NCBI RefSeq assembly: GCF_023241715.1
Contig: NZ_JALQCW010000019.1
Span: 51,018 to 115,017 of the forward strand
Direction: 5' to 3'
Source of the DNA: Pseudomonas morbosilactucae
GTDB taxonomy: Bacteria; Pseudomonadota; Gammaproteobacteria; Pseudomonadales; Pseudomonadaceae
Length of the DNA stretch: 64,000 nt
A program made the translations under genes and the position numbers. Numbering within the stretch: position 1 is the first letter of the stretch; each line of letters begins with the position of its first letter. The notes under the pieces are model-generated. The model was not told the DNA's origin, ran no database searches, and worked only from the letters and a program-made list of their open reading frames with translations. Positions 25,327-33,437 of the stretch are shown here, piece after piece.

Positions 25327-26325
25327 TCAAGCCCGGGGTTCGAGGCTGACCCACCAATCCGTCAGGCGTTTGACCCGCACCGGCAGCGCCGCTTGCAGCA
25401 ATGCCAAAGCCTGATCGGAATCCTTCAGGGGGAAGGTGCCCATCACCGGCAGGTTGGCGATGGCGGGGTCGCAGCCCAGGTGCCCGGGGCGGTAGCGCCC
25501 GAGTTCGTCGAGCAACTGCCCCAGGGGCAGGTTGTCGGCCAGCAGCAGCCCACGGCTCCAAGCCTCGCGGGCGGCACTGGCGGGTTGCAGCGGCATCAGG
25601 CTGGAGCGGTCGAAGGCCAGTTGTTGGCCGGCGTTGACCACCTGCACCTGGCCACCGTCGGCGCAGCGCACTTCCACTGCGCCCTGGTAGACATTGAGCA
25701 GGCTGTGCTGGGGGTCCTGGCGCACGCTGAAGCGGGTGCCCAGGGCCCGCAACCGGCCGTGCTCGGTCTGCAGCAGAAACGGCCGTTGCGGGTCCTTGGC
25801 GGTGTCGATCAGCACTTCCCCCAGGTGCAGCAGCAACAGGCGCTCCATGGGGCTGTAGCGCACGTCCAGGGCACTCAGGGCATTGAGCCAGATGCGGCTG
25901 CCATCGCTGAGCCGGGCTTCGTGGGTTTCCCCGGTGCCGGTGGCGTAGTCCGCGCGCCAGCGGCTTAGGGCCTGGGGCAGCGGGGTGCCGCGCCAGGTGC
26001 CCCAACCCAGTAGGCTGCCGGCCCCCAGCAGCAACAGGCTGCCCAGCACCTGGCGGCGCCCCGGGGCACTGCGACCGGCGCTGCGCAGGGCCTGGCTCGC
26101 GGCCTGTTGCCCGGCGCCGTCATGCAGGGGCGCAAAACGCTGGCTGATCCGCTCCACATAGCCCCAGGCCAGGCGGTGCTCCGGGCTCTGTTCGACCCAG
26201 TTACGCCAGTGCTGGCGCTGTTGCTCGGTGACCTGCTGGTCGTGCAACTGCACGTACCACTGGGCGGCCTGTTCCAGGCTGGCATGGCTGAGTTTGCTGG
26301 GCTGGGCGTCATTCATCGGGGTCAT
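25327..26325 (-). CDS. fecR: FecR-type anti-sigma regulator
   Basis: A 332-aa single-pass inner-membrane regulator that relays occupancy of the TonB receptor to the FecI-type sigma factor. An N-terminal DUF4880-like cytoplasmic part (about 12-75, with WVQLHDQQ-like and HRLAWGYVERISQRF) precedes a transmembrane helix (about 90-110). The periplasmic FecR domain follows (about 125-220, with YATGTGETHEARLSDGSRIW) and a C-terminal STN-like domain that contacts the receptor. ATG 26325 overlaps the fecI stop by 4 nt; ATG 26316 is an alternative. Confidence 0.92.
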   Translation of the reverse strand: MTPMNDAQPSKLSHASLEQAAQWYVQLHDQQVTEQQRQHWRNWVEQSPEHRLAWGYVERISQRFAPLHDGAGQQAASQALRSAGRSAPGRRQVLGSLLLLGAGSLLGWGTWRGTPLPQALSRWRADYATGTGETHEARLSDGSRIWLNALSALDVRYSPMERLLLLHLGEVLIDTAKDPQRPFLLQTEHGRLRALGTRFSVRQDPQHSLLNVYQGAVEVRCADGGQVQVVNAGQQLAFDRSSLMPLQPASAAREAWSRGLLLADNLPLGQLLDELGRYRPGHLGCDPAIANLPVMGTFPLKDSDQALALLQAALPVRVKRLTDWWVSLEPRA

Positions 26326-26864
26326 TCCAGCAACAGGCCGTCGAGCTCGGCCTCGAGGATCGCGCAATGCATCAGCGCCTGGGCCAGGTACTTCTTGACC
26401 ATGCGTTCGCCGACGCCAAGCCGTTCGCCAATGACCTTGTAGGGCAGGTCATGGAGCTGGGCCAGGAGAAAGGCTTCGCGCACCTTGGACGGCAGGCGCG
26501 CCAGCATGGCGTCCACCTCGTACAGGGTCTCGACGATGATCGCCTGGTGTTCCGGCGAGGGTTGCAGGGGTTCGGGCCGGGCGGCCAAGGCCTGGAGCCA
26601 AGCTTGTTCCAGCTGCCGCCGGCGCCAATGGTCGACGCACAGGCCACGGGCGATGGTCGCCAGGTACGAACGCTGGTGTACGTCGCCGCTCAGGGCAGGC
26701 GGCCGCTTGAGCACCCGGACAAAGATGTCATGGGCCAGGTCGGCGGCATCGCAGGCGTTGTTCAGGCGCCGCCGCAGCAGCTCGTAGAGCCAGCGGTGGT
26801 GGGCGTGATATAGGCTCTGGACCAGGGCGGAAGCGGGAGGTGGCGTCGAAAACACAGTGTCCAT
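26322..26864 (-). CDS. fecI: FecI-type ECF sigma factor
   Basis: A 180-aa iron-starvation-type sigma factor. Region 2 is at about 18-85 (LYELLRRRLNNACDAADLAHDIFVRV, RSYLATIARGLCVDHWRRR) and region 4 at about 120-172 (EAFLLAQLHDLPYKVIGERLGVGERMVKKYL). It is the first gene of fecI-fecR-receptor and should activate the receptor promoter on ligand binding. A candidate Fur site lies about 70 bp upstream. Confidence 0.92.
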   Translation of the reverse strand: MDTVFSTPPPASALVQSLYHAHHRWLYELLRRRLNNACDAADLAHDIFVRVLKRPPALSGDVHQRSYLATIARGLCVDHWRRRQLEQAWLQALAARPEPLQPSPEHQAIIVETLYEVDAMLARLPSKVREAFLLAQLHDLPYKVIGERLGVGERMVKKYLAQALMHCAILEAELDGLLLE

Positions 26865-26931
26865 CCGGCGCCGGGCGCCTAGGGTGCAAATGGGAATTGA
26901 TCGCGATTAAAGCAAAAAGCCCACTTGCCCT

Positions 26932-26950
26932 GCAAATGATATTGGTTTGC
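26932..26950. promoter_or_regulatory. Candidate Fur box in the fecI divergent region
   Basis: GCAAATGATATTGGTTTGC matches the 19-bp Fur consensus at about 12 positions and has inverted GCAAA/TTTGC ends. A poorer match begins at 26886. Fur control is expected for FecI-type genes, but the match is only moderate. Confidence 0.35.
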
Positions 26951-27029
26951 TTTTACGGAGCCGTGTCGGTGACCCCGGCTTGCCGCTAAACTGCGCGCCC
27001 CTGATGGTTTTGCAAGGATGCCGTGTCTC

Positions 27030-28388
27030 ATGTTGATCCGCCCTGCGCTGGTGCTTGCCAGCCTGCTCTTGGCCACCTCGGCCGTTGCCGAGCCACTGGT
27101 GTACCGCCTCACGGACCCGGCGCAGAAATACGCCATCGAGCTGCGATTTGCCCAGGCACCGGCCACCAGTTATGACCCGGCGCCGGTCACCGTCAGCCTG
27201 CGTGACAAGGCCAGCGGCGAACTGCTGCAAACCCTGGTCTCGCCCGAGGCCTATGCCACCCTCAAGACCGACGGAAGCCTGTCCACGGGCCAGGCGCCGA
27301 TGTACGGCGACCAGAGCGTGCTGTTCTTCGACGATTTCAACTTTGACGGCGAGCAAGACCTGGCCCTGCGCAATGGCAGCGAAGGCGGCTACGGCGGGCC
27401 GTCCTACGATGTCTACCTGTTCGACCCGGCCACCCGGCGCCTGCAATTGAGCCAGGCATTTTCCGACCTGACCCGCGACGGGCAACTGGGCATGTTCGAG
27501 ACCGATGGGCAGCGCCGACGCTTGCACACCTGGACCAAAAGCGGCTGCTGCTGGCACCAGGACGCCAGTTGGGAGGTGCACAACAACCTGCCGGTGATGG
27601 TCGAAGAGCGCACGGAAGAACTTTACAACCCTCCCGAGCAAGAGGCCTTCATGCCTCGGGATTACTTCAACGTCAGCGTCCGCACCCTGGTCAACGGCCA
27701 GTGGCAGGAACATTCGCACCTTGAGGGGCCCTACAACGAAGCGCCCGAGGTGTTCAGCGGCACCCTCAATGGCAAGCTCCCGGTGGAACTCTGGTGGCAG
27801 CGCCAGGGCGAAGTGTTGGTGGGTGAAGTGCGCTACCCCCGTGGCGGCAGCGGCAAGCCGATCCGCGTGGTGGGGGGCGACTATGAAACCGGCAGCGTGA
27901 CCCTGGTGGAGTCCGGCGCAAACGGCGAGGTCAGCGGCACCTGGTATGTGCACACCGAAGACGATGCCCAGGGCAACCGCGGTGCGGTCTGGACCCACGG
28001 CGGCAAACGCTTCAACGGCAGCTTGCGACGCGTCAGCGTCGAGGTCGCGCCGGACAAGCTCGGCTCGGTGGCCGACAACCAGCGCAGCGGTCGCTACCTG
28101 ATGCGCGACGACGCGACCCAGCGCCGCGCCGAGTTGACCGTGAAGATCATCCCCGGCCCCAACCCCCACGACCTGGGCAGCGCCGAGCTGCAATTGCGCC
28201 TGGAGCAGCCCGGGGCCGCCCCCTTGGTGATGCAGCAGCGTGTGCCCTTGACCGCCAGCAACCTGGCCATCGCCTGGGACCCGCAGGCCCGGCGCGGTTA
28301 CCGGGTGCAGTTACTCAGGGGGGCGCTGCTGGTGTCGGGCAACCATGAAGGCCGCGATATCGCTGGCACCTACGTCAAACAGCCGTGA
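27030..28388 (+). CDS. Secreted XAC2610-like protein of unknown function
   Basis: A 452-aa exported protein with a signal peptide MLIRPALVLASLLLATSAVAE. The N-terminal half contains FDDFNFDGEQDLALRNG followed by SYDVYLFDP and KSGCCWH, which I associate with XAC2610-related proteins (a calcium-loop-like D-x-N-x-D acidic motif). The C-terminal half is beta-rich and without recognised motifs. ATG 27030 was preferred, with AAGGA upstream; an ATG at 27018 adds four residues. It is convergent with the next gene (7-bp gap) and divergent from fecI. Confidence 0.75.
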   Translation: MLIRPALVLASLLLATSAVAEPLVYRLTDPAQKYAIELRFAQAPATSYDPAPVTVSLRDKASGELLQTLVSPEAYATLKTDGSLSTGQAPMYGDQSVLFFDDFNFDGEQDLALRNGSEGGYGGPSYDVYLFDPATRRLQLSQAFSDLTRDGQLGMFETDGQRRRLHTWTKSGCCWHQDASWEVHNNLPVMVEERTEELYNPPEQEAFMPRDYFNVSVRTLVNGQWQEHSHLEGPYNEAPEVFSGTLNGKLPVELWWQRQGEVLVGEVRYPRGGSGKPIRVVGGDYETGSVTLVESGANGEVSGTWYVHTEDDAQGNRGAVWTHGGKRFNGSLRRVSVEVAPDKLGSVADNQRSGRYLMRDDATQRRAELTVKIIPGPNPHDLGSAELQLRLEQPGAAPLVMQQRVPLTASNLAIAWDPQARRGYRVQLLRGALLVSGNHEGRDIAGTYVKQP

Positions 28389-28395
28389 ACGCCTG

Positions 28396-30867
28396 TTAGC
28401 CCTCTTCCGAGGGGGCGCCAAAGTACAGGCTTTGCGGGCGTTGCACGGCTTGCCAGGCGCTGAGATTGGTCAGCTCGGCCCTGTCCAGCCACAACCCCAG
28501 GTGCTCAATCAGCGGTGTGCCCGGCAGGCTCAACAGCTCGCTGAGGTTCAGCTTCAGCAGGCGGCCGCAGTCGTCGTCATCGGCGGCTTGCCAGTCGCGG
28601 GTGAACAGGCGCAGGCGCAGGCTGTCGCCGCTGAAGGCTTCGAACTGCGGCCGATGGTGCAGGCGCTCGGGCCAGGTGCGCAGGCAGTGGTCACGCACAT
28701 CCAGCAGCAGCACTTGCCAGCCATAGCGGTCCTCCTGCCGATCATTGCGCTCGCTGCAATAGCGGGTCAGCGCCAGGTAGCGGGCGGCGGGGGACCAGAT
28801 CATCGACGGCGCCAGGTCGCTCAGGGCACAGCCGGACGCGGTCAGCAGATGCCCGCCCAGGCGCGGGCTGCCGGGGCGCAGGCAACTGTCGGCGTAATCG
28901 GTTTCGCTGCCGAACAACCAGGCGGCGTCCTCACCGTTGGCCGCCGGCTGGATAAAGTCGCCATCGGCGGTGGCTGACTGGGGCCGGTCCACCAGGCGCC
29001 AGCGGGGCAGCAGGCGCAATGAGTGATCGTCGACCTGCACCCGGAGTACTTCATACAGCAGCCGTGAATCATCGCGTTCCTGGCAGAAGGTTGCCGCCTC
29101 CTCGGCGGGCGGGGCCGGTTGATTGGCCCGTTGCAGCGGCTGGCTGTGGCGCGGGTTGTCGAGGCGCCCGGTGATGGCGGCCAGGCTCAGGCGGCCGTCG
29201 CGAAAGTCCAGCAGGCGTACGGGCAGCATCGGCGGCCCGGCCAGCAGACGGCGCTGCTGCAGATCGGCCACCTGGACCTGACCGCAGACGGCCGGGGCCT
29301 CGACAAAAGGCAACAGCGCCAGGTAGCGGCCGCAGTCCGAGACCCGATGATCCAACTGCCAGCGCCCCGGCAGTTGCCAGTCGCCGATGCAGCAGCGATA
29401 GGCACCCAGGCCATCGCGGTTGTCCGCCAGCCAGCTCAGGCGGGCGCGCTGGCCGTCCAACAGCGGCGCGGACTCCAGGTCGCTGGCGCCGCGCTGGCCC
29501 AGGCTGTCCAGGGGCATGACCAGTTGGGTGCGAGCCAGGGGCAGGTCGGCGATCAGCATGCGGCCTTGCGGGTCGTGGCCGACCTGGGTGTCGGTGTCGC
29601 TGTGGATGCTGTGCAAGCGGTAGCCGTAGGTGCCGTGGTCCGGCTGGGCGCAGTCCAGGTAAGCGTCGATGCGCAGGTGCTGGTCGTCCAGGCTCAGCAG
29701 TTGATGCCAATGGAACGACGGCTCTGCGGGGCTGGCCACCCAGGGTTCGGGCAGCCGGCGCCAGCCCAGATCCTGTTGCCACAGCCAATAACTGCTGGTT
29801 TCCGGGTCGCTTTCCTGGCGGGCAAGACACGCCAGGGCACGGCCGTCGGCGCTCCATACGCGGCTGTCCTCGGCGCCGATCAGCAGGCCCGAGGCCTGGC
29901 CATTCAGGCTCAGTCGATAGGGCGGCGCGCGCAGCGGTTCCAGGGGCTGGGGCAACGAGGCGAGGCTGGCGGGCAGGGCCATCTGGCCATGCAGGCGCTG
30001 GGCGCCATCGGGGGATGTCTCTTCAAGTGGCGCCCCGGTCAGGCGTTCGTGCCAGGCGCCGGGCTCCAGCCACAGGTCGGCGACCGGCACCAGGTCCACG
30101 GCCCTGGCCCCTTGCAGCAGTTGCTCAAGGCCGTGCTGGCGCGGGCTGTTGTCCACCAACGGGCTGTGGCGGCCGTCCAGAGTGTCGTCAGCGAAGCTGT
30201 CCAGTTCCCAGAACTCGCTGTAGTCGCAGTGGTACAGGCGCCGCTGTGGGCGGTCGAGAATCAGCAGGCCCCATTGCTGGCGCGACGGCAGCGTCGCAGC
30301 GAAGTAGCGGCCATCGTTGGAGAAGCGCGCCGAGGAACCGACCCCTTGCAGCAACACGCCATCGGGAAACAGGTAATCGCAATAAGTGGGGCCGCCCATG
30401 GCAATTTCACCGTGGTTGAACACGCGGATCGGCTGGCCTTCGGGGGTGTGCTGGGGTTCGTCGCCGCCCCAGGCGCTGGGCCCGCCGCTGGCGCCGGCCT
30501 GGGAGGGTTTGGCGGGGCTCAGGCCCAGGCGGCGCTCCAGGCTGGCGACGCAGGCCAATGCGGCGAACATGCCGATGGCCGCGCCGGCGATGTCCCAGTA
30601 CGCCGGCAGGGCCCGGCCCAGGCTGAAACCGAAGCCGAAGGCCGCGCCGCTCATCACTCGCGCCAGGCCGCGGGCGCCCCGGGGCCAGCCCAGCCGCGCC
30701 GCTAGGGTCATCAGCGCGGCGCATACCAGCAACGTCGCCAGCGCCAGCAGGGGTGGGAGCACGGTGACCAGGAAGATCGGCACCAGCAGCACCGCCAATT
30801 GCCACAACAGCTCCAGCATCAGGCGCGACAGGCTTTTTTCGGGACGGGAATCGGCGGGGCTGGCCAC
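28396..30867 (-). CDS. Large membrane-anchored protein of unknown function
   Basis: I do not recognise this family. The 823-aa protein has three or four hydrophobic helices in the first about 110 residues. A Gly/Ser/Pro linker and a very long C-terminal region (about 130-823) follow, with repeated short beta-like blocks containing Asp-Gly, Trp and RYLAL/RYFAA motifs (for example SNDGRYFAATLPS, SDCGRYLALLPF, SPAARYLALTRY). These recur like the blades of a WD40/TolB-type beta-propeller. The GTG start at 30867 is supported by AAGGA 7 nt upstream; a TTG 42 nt earlier is an alternative. It is divergent from nnrS across an operator-like inverted repeat. Confidence 0.7.
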   Translation of the reverse strand: MASPADSRPEKSLSRLMLELLWQLAVLLVPIFLVTVLPPLLALATLLVCAALMTLAARLGWPRGARGLARVMSGAAFGFGFSLGRALPAYWDIAGAAIGMFAALACVASLERRLGLSPAKPSQAGASGGPSAWGGDEPQHTPEGQPIRVFNHGEIAMGGPTYCDYLFPDGVLLQGVGSSARFSNDGRYFAATLPSRQQWGLLILDRPQRRLYHCDYSEFWELDSFADDTLDGRHSPLVDNSPRQHGLEQLLQGARAVDLVPVADLWLEPGAWHERLTGAPLEETSPDGAQRLHGQMALPASLASLPQPLEPLRAPPYRLSLNGQASGLLIGAEDSRVWSADGRALACLARQESDPETSSYWLWQQDLGWRRLPEPWVASPAEPSFHWHQLLSLDDQHLRIDAYLDCAQPDHGTYGYRLHSIHSDTDTQVGHDPQGRMLIADLPLARTQLVMPLDSLGQRGASDLESAPLLDGQRARLSWLADNRDGLGAYRCCIGDWQLPGRWQLDHRVSDCGRYLALLPFVEAPAVCGQVQVADLQQRRLLAGPPMLPVRLLDFRDGRLSLAAITGRLDNPRHSQPLQRANQPAPPAEEAATFCQERDDSRLLYEVLRVQVDDHSLRLLPRWRLVDRPQSATADGDFIQPAANGEDAAWLFGSETDYADSCLRPGSPRLGGHLLTASGCALSDLAPSMIWSPAARYLALTRYCSERNDRQEDRYGWQVLLLDVRDHCLRTWPERLHHRPQFEAFSGDSLRLRLFTRDWQAADDDDCGRLLKLNLSELLSLPGTPLIEHLGLWLDRAELTNLSAWQAVQRPQSLYFGAPSEEG

Positions 30868-30969
30868 GGAGGCATCCTTGTGCGTGGAGAAGGAACAGGG
30901 CGCGCTCAATCTACGCGTTTGGCCGCTAAAAAGGCAGTGTGGCGCAAGGAGTCGGATTGACCTGAATGG

Positions 30970-31006
30970 AGTCTTAATGACTGTTTTTCAGGGAGTCATT
31001 AAGACT
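30970..31006. promoter_or_regulatory. Perfect 13-bp inverted repeat in the nnrS divergent region
   Basis: AGTCTTAATGACT (30970-30982), an 11-bp spacer GTTTTTCAGGG, then AGTCATTAAGACT (30994-31006). Each arm is itself nearly palindromic (AGTC...GACT), so this resembles two adjacent dimer sites with centres 24 bp apart. It lies about 100 bp from the GTG of the large unknown gene and about 165 bp from nnrS. It does not fit an Anr/Dnr box (TTGAT-N4-ATCAA). Confidence 0.55.
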
Positions 31007-31101
31007 GTGTGGCGGCTGGACCTCCAGGTTTCAGTGGGCTGCTGGCCTGGCATGAAACCTGATACCTGCTCTGTGAACCCAGTAGACATCAGGAGCTGCC
31101 C

Positions 31102-31185
31102 ATGACCCGTCGCCGTTTGCCGTTGCCGCCTGTTGCGCCCCCTGCGGAGCAACGCCAGGGGAGGACTTGCCATGTCACGGCCTGA
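31102..31185 (+). CDS. Possible 27-codon leader ORF overlapping nnrS
   Basis: ATG 31102 has a good ribosome site, AGGAG, 6 nt upstream. It encodes a Pro/Arg-rich 27-residue peptide beginning MTRRRLPLPP and stops at 31183-31185, 14 nt inside nnrS. The overlap suggests translational coupling. There is no homology evidence; the nnrS start has its own GGAGG. Confidence 0.35.
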   Translation: MTRRRLPLPPVAPPAEQRQGRTCHVTA

Positions 31186-32344
31186 AGGCTGGAAGCCGCT
31201 GGGCCAGCAGGCGCTGTGGAGCCTGGGCTTTCGCCCGTTCTTTCTCGCGGGCGCCGGTTTTGCCTGCCTGGCGCTGGGCCTGTGGGGGCTGTGGTTGCAG
31301 GGGCTGTGGTCGGCCCCGGCGCTGTCCAGCGGAATGTTGGCCTGGCACCGGCATGAAATGCCCTTCGGGTTTGCCGTGGCGATCATCGCCGGGTTCCTGC
31401 TGACGGCGGTCCCCAACTGGACCGGGCGTGCAGCGCTGCACGGCGGCCCCTTGCTCCTGCTGTGGCTGGTCTGGCTGATGGCGCGGCTGGCCTGGTGGCT
31501 GCCGTTGCCGATGGGCTGGACCCTGGCCCTGCAAGGGTTGTTTCTACCGTTGTTGGCCCTGCTGCTGGGGCGTGAATTGTGGATGGCCGGCAAACGCGAC
31601 AACTACCCGATCCTGCTGATACTGGTGCTGCTGGCGCTGTTCCAGGGAATGCTCTTGTGGGGTATCGCCAGTGCTGACGAGGCCTTGCAGCGCCGCGGTG
31701 TGCTGGCGGCGTTGTGGTTGGTGGCCGCACTGATGAGCTTGATCGGCGGGCGGGTGATCCCGTTCTTTATCCAGCGCGGCTTGAGTCGGCCGCCCACGCC
31801 GCCATCGTCGCCCTGGCCCACCCGGGCCCTGTTGGTGCTGAGCCTGTTGGCGGCGCTGAGCATGGCCGGCGGCCTGGGCCAGCAGCCACGGGCAGCCCTG
31901 GCGCCGCTGTTTCTGCTGCTGGCGCTCTTGCAGCTTTGGCGCCTGTGGCGTTGGCATGACGCGGGCCTGTGGCGTGTGCCGCTGCTCTGGTCGTTGTACC
32001 TGGCGTATGCCTGGCTGGCCGTGGCGGCGCTGGCCATGGCGCTCTGGCACTTGGGTGGGTTGGGGCAGCAGAGCCTGGCCACTCACGCCCTGGCGGTGGG
32101 CGGCTTGGGCGGTCTGGTGCTGGCGATGCTGGCCCGGGTCAGCCTGGGCCACACCGGGCGGCCGCTGGTGCCGCCCAGGCCGATGGTGGTCGGGTTTGCC
32201 TTGATCGGCCTGGCTGGGCTGTGCCGGGTTTGGCTGGTGCCGTTCTGGTCCCCAGGGCTGGGCGTGTCGGCGCTGCTGTGGTGCGCGGCCTTTGCGGCGT
32301 TCTTGTGCTGTTACACCGGGCCGCTGCTGCAAGCCCGGCGCTGA
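31172..32344 (+). CDS. nnrS: NnrS family membrane protein
   Basis: NnrS is a haem- and copper-containing inner-membrane protein linked to nitric-oxide and nitrosative-stress tolerance. The 390-aa protein has about 12 transmembrane helices, an N-terminal GFRPFFLAG motif, the HRHEMPFGF histidine cluster in helix 2/3, and GGRVIPFF in the centre, all typical. ATG 31172 has GGGGAGGA upstream. No denitrification genes are nearby; a perfect inverted repeat upstream is the obvious place for regulation. Confidence 0.9.
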   Translation: MSRPEGWKPLGQQALWSLGFRPFFLAGAGFACLALGLWGLWLQGLWSAPALSSGMLAWHRHEMPFGFAVAIIAGFLLTAVPNWTGRAALHGGPLLLLWLVWLMARLAWWLPLPMGWTLALQGLFLPLLALLLGRELWMAGKRDNYPILLILVLLALFQGMLLWGIASADEALQRRGVLAALWLVAALMSLIGGRVIPFFIQRGLSRPPTPPSSPWPTRALLVLSLLAALSMAGGLGQQPRAALAPLFLLLALLQLWRLWRWHDAGLWRVPLLWSLYLAYAWLAVAALAMALWHLGGLGQQSLATHALAVGGLGGLVLAMLARVSLGHTGRPLVPPRPMVVGFALIGLAGLCRVWLVPFWSPGLGVSALLWCAAFAAFLCCYTGPLLQARR

Positions 32345-32426
32345 GCTGGATACCGCTGGGGGATTTGCGGCCACCGATGCTGGGGCTGAACTACGCTACT
32401 GAGCATCGCTATTGATGGAGAAAGTG

Positions 32427-33395
32427 ATGCTAGCCCCCGATAAACCTGCCAACGAAGTCGAACGCATCAAGACCTTGCAGGGCTTGAACGTACTGGACAC
32501 CCCGGCCGAGGAACGTTTCGACCGTGTGGCACGCCTGGCCAAGCGCTTGTTCAACGTGCCGATTGCCCTGGTCAGCCTGGTGGACAGTGATCGGCAGTGG
32601 TTCAAATCGTGCTTTGGCCTGTGTGCCAGTGAAACCTCCCGGGACCTGTCGTTTTGCGGGCACGCGATTCTGGGGGACCAGATCCTGTTGATCCACGACG
32701 CCACCCTGGACTTGCGTTTCCATGACAACCCCTTGGTGATCGGCGAGCCAGGCATTCGTTTTTACGCCGGCTACCCGTTGACCGTGGGTCACGGCGCCAA
32801 GCTCGGCACCCTGTGCCTGATCGACGTCAGGCCGCGGGACCTGGACGACGAAGAACGGGACCTGTTGCGGGATCTGGCGCGCATGGCCGAGCAAGAGCTG
32901 GCGGCGGTGCAGATGGCGAGCATGGACGAGCTGACCCTGCTCTCCAATCGGCGCGGCTTCGAAGCCCTGGCGCGGCATGCCCTGGCGGCCTGCCGACGCC
33001 TGGACCGACCCGCAACCCTGCTATTTTTCGACCTGAACGAGTTCAAGCACATCAACGACACCTTCGGCCACGCCGAGGGCGATGCAGCGTTGAAAACCTT
33101 TGCCGATGTGTTGCGCATCGCCTTCCGCGAAAGCGACGTGATCGGCCGTCTGGGCGGTGATGAGTTCGTGGCCTTGCTGACCGGCTCCAACCACGTGGAA
33201 ACCACGGCGATCATGGCGCGCCTGCAAGAGATCCTTGACGAGCGCAATGCCACCCTGCAGCGCGGTTATGACATCCGCTTCAGCGTCGGTCAGATCGAAT
33301 TCGAGGCTGATCGCCACCTGGGTATCGAAGAACTGCTGGCGGATGCCGACAAGGCCATGTATTTGCACAAACACGCTGGCAAGCGCAGGCGCTGA
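32427..33395 (+). CDS. GAF-GGDEF diguanylate cyclase
   Basis: Synthesises c-di-GMP. The 322-aa protein has an N-terminal GAF domain (about 20-160, with FDRVARLAKRLFNVPIALVSL and FCGHAIL) and a GGDEF domain (about 165-322). The active-site GGDEF is at 243-247 and the inhibitory-site RESD at 234-237, five residues upstream. ATG 32427 was chosen because GGAGAAA lies at proper distance; ATG 32415 and TTG 32412 lack one. It is a single gene convergent with yejF. Confidence 0.9.
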   Translation: MLAPDKPANEVERIKTLQGLNVLDTPAEERFDRVARLAKRLFNVPIALVSLVDSDRQWFKSCFGLCASETSRDLSFCGHAILGDQILLIHDATLDLRFHDNPLVIGEPGIRFYAGYPLTVGHGAKLGTLCLIDVRPRDLDDEERDLLRDLARMAEQELAAVQMASMDELTLLSNRRGFEALARHALAACRRLDRPATLLFFDLNEFKHINDTFGHAEGDAALKTFADVLRIAFRESDVIGRLGGDEFVALLTGSNHVETTAIMARLQEILDERNATLQRGYDIRFSVGQIEFEADRHLGIEELLADADKAMYLHKHAGKRRR

Positions 33396-33437
33396 CGGCG
33401 CGGGGGGCGGCGTTGGCCAGCCCCCGTGTCGGCGGTT

